Below are positions 1 to 6,137 of a stretch of DNA of 11,812 nucleotides, in pieces (position 1 is the first letter of the stretch; every line of letters starts with the position of its first letter). The stretch is taken from positions 1-11,812 of the forward strand of contig JAICIW010000034.1 of assembly GCA_025928735.1 (NCBI GenBank), given 5' to 3'. The notes beneath the pieces were generated by a model, which saw only the letters and a program-made list of their open reading frames with translations, was not told the origin of the DNA and searched no databases. This DNA is from Rhodanobacteraceae bacterium. GTDB taxonomy: Bacteria; Pseudomonadota; Gammaproteobacteria; Xanthomonadales; Rhodanobacteraceae. A program made the position numbers and the translations under genes.

Positions 1-275
1 CGGCATGTCCCCAGTTCCTTGCCGGCACGTTCCAGCATCTCGACGGAAAGATCGACGCCCGTCACGTGCGCCGCGCCCCGACTCAGCGCATGCAGCATGT
101 AGCGTCCACTGCCGCAACCCGCGTCGAGGACCGATTGCCCGTGCAAATCCGCCGGCATCAACGCCAGCATCGCGCGCTCTTCCGCGCACATCACGGGGTT
201 GTGCGCGTGCGGTGGATAGCTGGTCGCCCACAAGGCGTAGGCGGCACGCGGCTCGAGCACTTCGAAGCGCGACAT
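1..275 (-). CDS. Class I SAM-dependent methyltransferase, 3' part cut by window edge
   Basis: Only the first 91 residues are in the window; the gene continues past the left edge. They contain the SAM-binding motif I VLDAGCGSGRY (about residues 49-59) followed by VTGVDLSVEML (about 71-81), the acidic end of strand beta-2, as in Methyltransf_11/25-type Rossmann methyltransferases (BioC/UbiE-like fold). The N-terminus (MSRFEVLEPRAAYALWATSY) resembles the leading helix of such enzymes. The chosen ATG at 275 overlaps the upstream amidohydrolase stop as TGATG, which indicates translational coupling; an in-frame ATG at 284 is an alternative. It presumably transfers a methyl group from SAM to a small molecule in the cytosol. 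The substrate cannot be told from this fragment. Its partners, an amidohydrolase and a second methyltransferase, suggest a shared metabolic pathway. The family call is secure, the specific role unknown. Confidence 0.85.
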   Translation of the reverse strand, partial: MSRFEVLEPRAAYALWATSYPPHAHNPVMCAEERAMLALMPADLHGQSVLDAGCGSGRYMLHALSRGAAHVTGVDLSVEMLERAGKELGTC

Positions 276-1498
276 CAACGGCATCCTTCGGCGAAAGCGG
301 GCTCGCGCGCCGGCTGGCCCACGCGCGAGACGAACTCGAGCCCGGGTTCCATGTCTGCGAGTGCCGGATCGGCCAGCGCCTTTGCAAGCAGTTTGGGCTT
401 TCCGTCCAGCATTACCGGCACGGTCTCCACACCCGTCGCCGCGAACCATTCGGCGAAGTCGGGATCGGCGATGCGCGGCACGCCGTCGCGCACCACGGCA
501 CGGATTTGACTGCGTTCGATCCCGACGACGCTGCGCGCGGCATCGCCACCGCGATCGGGGATGACCAGCAGGTCTGCGCGCGCGCCCGCCGCAAGATGGC
601 CGCGCTGCGGCAATCGCAGGATGCGCGCAGCGTCGGCCGTCGCCAGCGCCAGCGTCTCGCGTGCGCCGAACACGCCCATGTCGGCGACCACGCGCAATTC
701 CTCGAGCAGATCGCGCGCGCCGCTGAGCCGCGAATCACTTCCCAGCATCAATCGTCCGACTGCCTGCAGGCGGCGCGGGTCGAGTGTTCGCCCGAGCAGA
801 TTGCGATTGCTGGTTGGGCACCAAACCACCGCGGCGCCGGCTTCGATCACGCGATCGACGTCGCGTTCGCGCAATCCGACGCCGTGCACCAGCACGCTGT
901 TCGACGCGAGGCAGCCCATCGCATCCAGTTGCACCAGTTCCGCTTGCGCGGCGGCATCGGTGCCTTCTGCCAGATGAATCATCCACGGCCGATCGACCGG
1001 CGTGGCATCGAAACTTTGCCACACCGGCGGTCCGTAGGCGGGCCAGCCAAGCGCATAGGCCCAACCGTAATCGCGCAACAGCGCGACCGGAAAACCAACC
1101 GCGTCGAGCGCCGGATGCCACGGGTCGTGGTGGACCACGCAGGTCGTACCCGCAAGCAGGTTTTTCAATGCGCCCTGCCGCAACCGCAACGTTTTCGGTA
1201 CCGCCAGCGCAGCGACGACGGCGGGATTCCGGAAATGTGCCTGGAATGCCGCGATCCATGCATAGCTGTTCGGAAAAGGCGCACTGGTCGGCAGCGGCGG
1301 TACCGCATTGCGGTGCAGGTGTTCGTGCGCGTTGACCAGGCCTGGCGCGACCACGTGATCGCGCAAGTCGACGTGGTATGCGTGCCCCGGCCACGAAGCG
1401 CGGATCTTGCCGGCCGCGATCGCCACGGGCGCGCGCGATTCGCCATCGACGGTGATCGTCCGGGCGCCGCACAGCGTGACGTCGGCGATCGTCATCAT
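275..1498 (-). CDS. Amidohydrolase family protein (ATZ/TRZ, cytosine-deaminase-like)
   Basis: A protein of about 406 residues with the full metal-dependent hydrolase pattern. Numbered from the ATG at 1495, it has NAHEHLH (His57 and His59 of the HxH motif), MIHLAEGTD (His174, Glu177), LVHGVGL (His204) and LGSDSRLSG (Asp254). The segment VVWCPTSNRNLLGR (about 223-236) is typical of the ATZ/TRZ-like deaminase/chlorohydrolase branch. Composite-domain strands are visible at the N-terminus (TLCGARTITVDGES) and near residues 299-340 (HLAAGARADLLVI). By family it should be a cytosolic enzyme hydrolysing a C-N (or C-Cl) bond using one divalent metal. The substrate is not predictable. Two adjacent ATGs exist (1498 and 1495); the 1498 start makes an ATGA overlap with the upstream methyltransferase, and the stop overlaps the downstream methyltransferase start. 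It is therefore the central gene of a three-gene coupled operon. There is no signal peptide and no sign of damage. Confidence 0.9.
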   Translation of the reverse strand: MMTIADVTLCGARTITVDGESRAPVAIAAGKIRASWPGHAYHVDLRDHVVAPGLVNAHEHLHRNAVPPLPTSAPFPNSYAWIAAFQAHFRNPAVVAALAVPKTLRLRQGALKNLLAGTTCVVHHDPWHPALDAVGFPVALLRDYGWAYALGWPAYGPPVWQSFDATPVDRPWMIHLAEGTDAAAQAELVQLDAMGCLASNSVLVHGVGLRERDVDRVIEAGAAVVWCPTSNRNLLGRTLDPRRLQAVGRLMLGSDSRLSGARDLLEELRVVADMGVFGARETLALATADAARILRLPQRGHLAAGARADLLVIPDRGGDAARSVVGIERSQIRAVVRDGVPRIADPDFAEWFAATGVETVPVMLDGKPKLLAKALADPALADMEPGLEFVSRVGQPAREPAFAEGCR

Positions 1499-2322
1499 CG
1501 CGACCGCGCGTTCATCACGATCAGGAAATGATCGCCCATGCCGCGCAGCAGCGGCACCGCACCCAGGCGATCGTCGAGCCGACCCAGCCAATCGCACCAG
1601 CGCTGATGGCGACGGTAGTAATCCACGAGATACGGCGGCGGCATGAACAGCCCGAGCGCGCGATAGCCGCACAGCGAGAAATGCTCGGCAAAGGTTCGAT
1701 AGAACTCGCGCGGCAGGTAATAACGCGTCCAGATCGTGTGACGGTTCATGCCGACCGGCGTCATCCCGCGTGCGGCCCGAACCCATGCGCGTCTGAAACG
1801 GCCGCGCAACGCGTAGTGACCGATTTCCCAGGGACAGATGCGGCCGATCACCGAACAAAACAGTTTGCCGCCTGGCCGGAGCAGACGTGCGCACTCGGCC
1901 GCCGCTGCCTCGAGATCGGGCACGCAGTTCAACGGTCCCAAATCCGAATAGATGCCATCGAACTCGCCTTCGATCCGGTCGAGTTGATGGATTCCGATGT
2001 GCCTGGCATCGATCCGGGCATGCGTGGCGGCGAGTGAGGCGAGTTCCCGCGTGCGCTCCACCATCCGCGGCGACCAGTCGGTGGCGGTGACGCGGTAGCC
2101 ACATCGCGCGAACTCGGCCGCGTCGATGCCGGTACCGCACCCGAGATCCAGCAACCGCGAACCCGGAGGAAGCTCGTCGCGCACGGCTTCCCACATCGCC
2201 CGCCGCATGCGCTGGATCAGGACGTTATTGCCGCGTGGGCCATCGTAATCGACAGCCACGCTGTCGAAAGCCCGGCGCGTGTCGAGGAGCTGCGATTCGA
2301 TCGCGGGCGTTCGTTCAAGCAT
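1495..2322 (-). CDS. Class I SAM-dependent methyltransferase
   Basis: A protein of 275 residues. Motif I is RLLDLGCGTGIDAAEFA (about residues 56-72), then YRVTATDWSPRMVERT (76-91, motif post-I with the acidic Asp82 expected to bind the SAM ribose), then FDGIYSDLGPLNCVPD (motif II region) and LLRPGGKLFCSVIG (motif III). This order is diagnostic of Methyltransf_11/25 enzymes. The C-terminal third is rich in aromatic and arginine residues (TIWTRYYLPREFYRTFAEH, then PPPYLVDYYRRHQRW) and probably forms the acceptor-substrate cap. The acceptor is unknown. The start at 2322 (MLERTPAIESQ) was preferred because the open frame further upstream (to 2532) does not look like protein and gives no methyltransferase fold. 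No strong Shine-Dalgarno sequence is visible. It is first in the minus-strand operon and its stop overlaps the amidohydrolase start (ATGA). A promoter would lie in the 2323-2754 gap. Confidence 0.9.
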   Translation of the reverse strand: MLERTPAIESQLLDTRRAFDSVAVDYDGPRGNNVLIQRMRRAMWEAVRDELPPGSRLLDLGCGTGIDAAEFARCGYRVTATDWSPRMVERTRELASLAATHARIDARHIGIHQLDRIEGEFDGIYSDLGPLNCVPDLEAAAAECARLLRPGGKLFCSVIGRICPWEIGHYALRGRFRRAWVRAARGMTPVGMNRHTIWTRYYLPREFYRTFAEHFSLCGYRALGLFMPPPYLVDYYRRHQRWCDWLGRLDDRLGAVPLLRGMGDHFLIVMNARSR

Positions 2323-2395
2323 GGTGCGCGGCGTCACGGGATCCCGGAATGCATGGCAGGTACGTGATATGGGTGTCGTCACGATGTACTTTGGT

Positions 2396-2423
2396 TTAAT
2401 ACCGCCATCGCCTGCTGCTGCAA
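2396..2423 (-). promoter_or_regulatory. Weak candidate sigma-70-like promoter for the methyltransferase operon
   Basis: On the minus strand, TTGCAG (2423-2418) and TATTAA (2401-2396) are separated by 16 nt, about 75 nt upstream of the methyltransferase ATG at 2322. The -10 matches four of six consensus bases and the -35 only three, so this is a position-based suggestion. It lies in one of the few AT-richer stretches of the gap. Confidence 0.2.
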
Positions 2424-2494
2424 ACCGAAGCTCATGTGCTGCGAACACTTCCGGACCCGCCGATTGCCGGTATGCGCGGTCACTTGACCCCGGC

Positions 2495-2524
2495 TTGACA
2501 CGATTACCGAAGCGGCAGTGGAAT
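2495..2524 (+). promoter_or_regulatory. Candidate sigma-70-like promoter toward the TorF-like gene
   Basis: A perfect -35 hexamer TTGACA (2495-2500) is followed after 18 nt by TGGAAT (2519-2524), a four-of-six match to TATAAT. A second CTTGAC copy lies just upstream (about 2483-2488). Transcription from here would leave a 5' leader of more than 200 nt before the proposed ATG at 2755, which could mean a regulated leader or that the real promoter is elsewhere. Only the -35 is strong. Confidence 0.3.
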
Positions 2525-2754
2525 CTGTCCACGATTGACGAGGGCGGCAGTCATGCGTTCGCCTGCATCCAGTGAAGGCATCCGGTACTCCGGCTGTAAT
2601 CCGGGGCTCATTTTTCCGGTCGTGATGATTGGATCCATGGCTGGCGGGGATCAGGGCCGATCGAAAATGCCGACAGCGCTTCATGGCGAGTCGCTTGCGC
2701 GTTGGGTGCACCACGACTGGCTTGGTGGTCGTCGATTGCCGGAGCGTCGGTCAC

Positions 2755-3576
2755 ATGACGCATGACGGTGACAATCCGACCCGGCAGCGTCAACGCGCCC
2801 ACAACGAATATGGGCGGGGAAGCGCATCCTGCAGTCATCGAAATCATCCCGTTCGCGGCGCACGGTTTGGCTCCGCCCGGGCCTTTGCCGCCACGACCAT
2901 CGCCATCTGCTCGCTCGCCCCGGTTCACGCCTGCGCCGGGGATTTGACTGGCACGGTGTCACTCGCCTCCCAGTTGGTGGACCGTGGTCTCGCGATCACA
3001 CCAGCGACCCCGGCCCTGCAGGGTGGCATCGTCTGGACCACGCCATCCGGTTGGGCGCTGGGCTTGTCCGGCGGGGTCGACCTGCGGTCGCCAAGTCACG
3101 TCGCCGAAAGCGTGGCCCGGGTCGCGCGTGCATGGACCCTTTCCGGGAATTGGCGAATGCAGGTCGACATGGTCTATTACCACTACGCCGGCCGGCTCCA
3201 TGCCAACGTTTACGAGCCGGGCGTTTACTGGGTGTACCGTGACGTCCTGACCTTCGGTCTGTCGGGCGTCTATATCGCCAGTGCGGATGAGCACCGGCTG
3301 CACCCAGCCGCCGATCTGAATTTTCACTGGCCGCTGGCCGGGGGCTTGTTCATTTCCGGTGGGTTCGGTATTGCGCGTTATGCCGTGCCTTACGGGTACC
3401 CATCCAGCGAGCGTTATCACGTGGGCTATTACCGTTACGGCGAAGCCGGATTGCTTTGGAGCCATGGCGCGTGGCAGGTCGAGCTCGATCGCGTCGCCAT
3501 CGATACGGGTTCGAGCAGGTACCTGCGCCGCTTCGCCGCCTCGCCATGGCTGCTGACCCTTTCCCGATCCTTCTGA
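2755..3576 (+). CDS. TorF-family putative porin (TIGR02001/Gcw_chp-like outer membrane protein)
   Basis: The mature part, from about residue 62 (GDLTGTVSLASQLVDRGLAITPATPALQGGIVWTTPSGWALGLSGGV), matches the TIGR02001/Gcw_chp pattern of an N-terminal beta strand, an RG turn and an ALQGG motif. Alternating aromatic/polar strands follow (MQVDMVYYHYAG, VYWVYRDVLTFGLSG, RYHVGYYRYGEAGLLW) and it ends in Phe (LLTLSRSF), as expected for an outer-membrane beta-barrel inserted by BAM. Its transport function is unknown. The start is doubtful: the only plausible in-frame ATG near the domain is 2755, with GGAG at 2741-2744. That gives a 61-residue leader whose hydrophobic part (ARAFAATTIAICSLAPVHACA) lies at its end rather than after a short basic n-region. 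Upstream ATGs at 2683 and 2629 lengthen it further. It lies 88 nt before the sigma factor gene, so it may or may not share its transcript. The family call is moderately sure, the start weak. Confidence 0.75.
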   Translation: MTHDGDNPTRQRQRAHNEYGRGSASCSHRNHPVRGARFGSARAFAATTIAICSLAPVHACAGDLTGTVSLASQLVDRGLAITPATPALQGGIVWTTPSGWALGLSGGVDLRSPSHVAESVARVARAWTLSGNWRMQVDMVYYHYAGRLHANVYEPGVYWVYRDVLTFGLSGVYIASADEHRLHPAADLNFHWPLAGGLFISGGFGIARYAVPYGYPSSERYHVGYYRYGEAGLLWSHGAWQVELDRVAIDTGSSRYLRRFAASPWLLTLSRSF

Positions 3577-3664
3577 CGTCGTCTCCGAATCCGCCGGGCC
3601 TGACAGGCAACCTTCACGCACTGAACCGGCACCCACTCCGCAGACCGGTCATTCCCGCGCAGCG

Positions 3665-4249
3665 ATGAATGAATCCACAAGCGATGTCGATTCCCGCGAT
3701 CGCATACTGCTCCAGCGCATGGCGGCGGGCGATCGTGCGGCGCTGGAGACGCTTTATCGCGCCTACCACGGCGTGCTTTGCCGCTTCCTGTCGCGCCTGA
3801 CACGGCGCGCCGATCTGATCGAGGAGATCGCCAACGATTGCTTCTGGATCGCGTGGCGCAAGGCCGGCAGCTTCCACGGCGACTCGCGTGTTTCGACCTG
3901 GATCATGGGCATCGCCTACCGCTGCGGGTTGAAGGCGCTGCGGCAACGCGGCGATGAACCCGTGGACGATTACGCGTTGCACGAAGGACGCGGTCCGTCC
4001 CATGACCCGGACGAGGATCGCGAGTTGCGTGACTGGCTGGGTGAGGGACTCAAGCATCTGTCCGCGGATCAGCGGATCGTGGTCGAGCTGGTTTACGGGG
4101 TCGGCAACAGCCTGGAAGAGGTTGCGGCCATCATGCAGGCCCCCGTCGGCACCGTGAAGGCGCGCCTGTTCCACGCGCGCATCAAGTTGCGCAACGTGCT
4201 TCCGACCCTGGCAGGCGATCCGCCTGCGCAAAGAGAGAACAGGTCATGA
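3665..4249 (+). CDS. RNA polymerase sigma-70 family (ECF-like) sigma factor
   Basis: A 194-residue protein with the compact two-domain ECF layout. Region 2 spans about residues 28-95 (ETLYRAYHGVLCRFLSRL, then IEEIANDCFWIAWRKAGSFHGDSRVSTWIMGIAYRCGLKAL). Region 4 spans about 130-177 (LSADQRIVVELVYGVGNSLEEVAAIMQAPVGTVKARLFHARIKLR), whose helix-turn-helix contacts -35 elements. An acidic linker (GDEPVDDYALHEGRG, then DPDEDRE) joins them; regions 1.1 and 3 are absent. It would redirect RNA polymerase to a small regulon, probably including its own operon. The ATG at 3665 has only a poor ribosome site. Its TGA overlaps the anti-sigma ATG (ATGA), the usual arrangement for a sigma factor and its inhibitor. 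Sigma factors next to zinc-finger anti-sigma and S8 protease genes form a regulatory module. The inducing signal is not evident from sequence. Confidence 0.93.
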   Translation: MNESTSDVDSRDRILLQRMAAGDRAALETLYRAYHGVLCRFLSRLTRRADLIEEIANDCFWIAWRKAGSFHGDSRVSTWIMGIAYRCGLKALRQRGDEPVDDYALHEGRGPSHDPDEDRELRDWLGEGLKHLSADQRIVVELVYGVGNSLEEVAAIMQAPVGTVKARLFHARIKLRNVLPTLAGDPPAQRENRS

Positions 4250-4881
4250 CGATTCAAACGAATACCGGAAAGGACTGCGCACGTGCCTGGGAAATCATGC
4301 CGTGGGTACTGCAGACCACTGCCGCCCCCGAGCAACGCGAATGGCTGATGCACCACCTTGCGCAGTGCGAAGCGTGCAGTGGGGAGTTTGCCCAGCAGAG
4401 CCGGCTGCGCTGCGCCCTGTCGTTGCCGACGGATATCCCCGTCGACGCGGAGCGCGGGTTGAAACGTTTGCTGGAACGCCTCGACGCACCCGAGCCGTAT
4501 GCGACGCCGGTTCGACGCTGGTCATCGGGCAACCGGTTGACGCGGGCGCTGGCCGCCGCGGTGGTGCTGCAGGCGATCGGAATCGGCGCCCTCGGCGTAC
4601 GACTGTGGTCGGATCAAGCACCGCGTTACCGAACCCTCAGCCAGCCTGCCCTGCTCGAGCCGGCGGGCGCACTCCGCGTGGTGCCCGCCACCGGCATGAA
4701 ACTGGCTGACTGGAACAAGTTGCTGCACGAGCTCGGATTGCGCGTGATCGACGGCCCCAACGGCGTGGGCGCCTATGCGGTCGTACCAATCGAGCCCGCT
4801 GCGTCTTCGGCGTCTGCCCTGCGGCGACTTCGCGCTGATCGCGACATCCGCCTGGCGGAGCCCGTCGACAACACGCCATGA
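4246..4881 (+). CDS. Zinc-finger (ZAS-type) transmembrane anti-sigma factor
   Basis: A 211-residue protein. The cytosolic N-terminus carries HHLAQCEAC (His37-x3-Cys41-x2-Cys44) with an upstream Cys11, the ZAS/zf-HC2 zinc-binding arrangement that clamps ECF sigma factors. One membrane helix follows at about 100-121 (ALAAAVVLQAIGIGALGVRL), placing residues 122-211 in the periplasm. That outer part (LRVVPATGMKLADWNKLLHELGLRVIDGPNGVGAYAVV, ending ALRRLRADRDIRLAEPVDN) looks like a small alpha/beta inhibitor or propeptide-like domain. Its last motif resembles one in the N-region of the S8 protease encoded next. It would hold the sigma factor inactive until a signal alters it. Translation is coupled on both sides by 4-nt ATGA overlaps, and a purine-rich GAGAG/AGG ribosome site precedes its start. 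The anti-sigma call is confident; the outer-domain fold is inference from motif likeness. Confidence 0.87.
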   Translation: MTIQTNTGKDCARAWEIMPWVLQTTAAPEQREWLMHHLAQCEACSGEFAQQSRLRCALSLPTDIPVDAERGLKRLLERLDAPEPYATPVRRWSSGNRLTRALAAAVVLQAIGIGALGVRLWSDQAPRYRTLSQPALLEPAGALRVVPATGMKLADWNKLLHELGLRVIDGPNGVGAYAVVPIEPAASSASALRRLRADRDIRLAEPVDNTP

Positions 4882-6137
4882 AACCCGGCGCGCTTCTCGT
4901 CGCCGTCGCGTGCCTGGCGTGGGGCGTATTCGCGCAGGCGCAAACCGGCAACGCCGTGGTTTCGATGGACAGCCATCGCGACATCGTGCTGGCGGTCGCC
5001 AACCCGATCGATCCGCCCCCGACACACGCCGGCTCCAGTCTGATTGGTTATGCGCCATCCGGAAACTATGGCGCTGGCCAGCGCGCGGCGTCCACCCTTG
5101 CCGCCTTGCAACGGAATTACCGCTGGCGCCAGCTCGTGGGCTGGCCCATCAAGAGCCTGGACTTGTATTGCATCGTGTTGGAACCGCCTTCCGGTATCAG
5201 CCGGGACACGTTGCTCATGGCGCTCGGGCGCGACCGGCGGGTGCAGCTCGTGGAGCCGCTGCGAAATTTTTCGGTGTACTCCGGTCAGCAGGATACGCGA
5301 AAGTACAACGATCCTTACGTCGATCTCCAGCGCGGTTTCGTCGAGACGGCCGCCGCCCGCGCGCAAACTGCGACACAGGGTGCGGGCGTCGAGGTCGCCA
5401 TCGTGGATACCGGTGCGGACGCGGCGCACCCGGACCTGAAAGGCCAGATCCGCGATGTGCACAACCTGGTGGATGACGACGCATCGGCATTCGATCGCGA
5501 TCACCACGGCACCGAGGTCGCCGGCATCATCGGTGCGATTGCCGACAACCACATCGGCATCGTGGGGATGGCCCCCAAGGCCACGCTGAGCGTTTACAAG
5601 GCGTGCTGGTATCCACCAGATTCCGATGCCGGCGCGCACTGCAATTCCTTCACCCTTGCCAAGGCGCTGGCCGCCGTGATGGACACGAACGCCCGCATCG
5701 TGAACCTGAGCCTGGGTGGCCCGGCGGATCCGCTGCTGTCGCGATTGATGCAACGGGTGTTGGAGCATCATGTCGTGATCGCCGCGCTGCCGCCGGACGG
5801 CCACCTCGACGGATTCCCGGCCGACGTACCGGGCGTGATCGTCGTGAACTCGAGCGGAAGCGCGATGGACCCGCCAGGCGTCCTGAATGCCCCCGGCAAC
5901 GACATCCTGACGACGCAGCCCGACGGCGGTTACGACTTCACTTCCGGTTCGTCCATGGCCGCCGCGCAGGTCAGCGGGATCGCTGCGCTGCTGATGTCGC
6001 TGGATCCGGCTCTGGACGGACGCGCGATCCACGATCTCCTGACACGCACCAGCACAGTCGCTGGCGGTGTGCTTCAGGTGAACGCCGCCGCGGCGGTGGC
6101 TGCGCTGCGGCGTGCGGCGCCATCGAACCATGACTAG
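4878..6137 (+). CDS. Exported S8 family (subtilisin-like) serine protease
   Basis: A 419-residue protein with a Sec signal peptide (MKPGALLVAVACLAWGVFAQA, cleavage near residue 22) and a propeptide-like N-domain to about 135 (ending TLLMALGRDRRVQLVEPLRNF). The peptidase S8 domain covers about 145-410. The triad is present: Asp177 in AIVDTGAD, His210 in DHHGTEVAG and Ser359 in FTSGSSMAAAQVSG. The substrate-binding strand is IVNLSLGG (274-281). The usual oxyanion Asn motif (AAGNxG) is replaced by AALPPDG (302-308), which may weaken or abolish catalysis. It should act in the periplasm or outside the cell. Being coupled to the sigma/anti-sigma pair by an ATGA overlap, it may sense or process a signal for that switch, or be its output. 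Direct cleavage of the anti-sigma factor is possible but not shown. The family is certain, activity uncertain. Confidence 0.92.
   Translation: MKPGALLVAVACLAWGVFAQAQTGNAVVSMDSHRDIVLAVANPIDPPPTHAGSSLIGYAPSGNYGAGQRAASTLAALQRNYRWRQLVGWPIKSLDLYCIVLEPPSGISRDTLLMALGRDRRVQLVEPLRNFSVYSGQQDTRKYNDPYVDLQRGFVETAAARAQTATQGAGVEVAIVDTGADAAHPDLKGQIRDVHNLVDDDASAFDRDHHGTEVAGIIGAIADNHIGIVGMAPKATLSVYKACWYPPDSDAGAHCNSFTLAKALAAVMDTNARIVNLSLGGPADPLLSRLMQRVLEHHVVIAALPPDGHLDGFPADVPGVIVVNSSGSAMDPPGVLNAPGNDILTTQPDGGYDFTSGSSMAAAQVSGIAALLMSLDPALDGRAIHDLLTRTSTVAGGVLQVNAAAAVAALRRAAPSNHD

Larger units (their letters stand above)
2323..2754. other. Divergent intergenic region, about 430 bp
   Basis: This gap separates the minus-strand methyltransferase operon from the plus-strand TorF-like gene. 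I see no RNA gene, no convincing protein and no IS end in it. It holds a perfect TTGACA hexamer on the plus strand (2495-2500), a weaker minus-strand promoter-like pair (2396-2423), and a cluster of four CCGG tetramers between about 2581 and 2619, the last directly after a T5 run. A short GATCC/GGATC inverted repeat lies at 2632-2652. Open frames crossing it look like chance products of GC-rich sequence. Confidence 0.6.

Noticed and set aside
5..1531. Plus-strand open frame of about 508 residues opposite the methyltransferase/amidohydrolase genes
   Set aside because: It is Arg/His-rich, has no recognisable domain and lies antisense to two clear enzyme genes; a GC-rich codon shadow.
1499..2194. 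Amidohydrolase frame stays open upstream to 2194, implying a 639-residue protein
   Set aside because: The extra N-terminal part is Arg-rich noise over the methyltransferase gene; the real start MMTIADVTL overlaps the upstream stop in the normal coupled manner.
2535..2765. Possible small protein of 76 residues in the divergent gap
   Set aside because: It needs a TTG start with no good ribosome site, shows no motif, and overlaps the proposed TorF-like start.
3598..3608. GCCT-GAC-AGGC hairpin between the TorF-like and sigma genes as a terminator
   Set aside because: The stem is only four bases and no T-run follows.
3622..3651. Possible autoregulated ECF promoter (TGAACC, 18 nt, CGGTCA) before the sigma factor gene
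   Set aside because: It only loosely resembles AAC/GTC-type ECF promoters, the binding preference of this sigma factor is unknown, and no second copy was found to support a motif.
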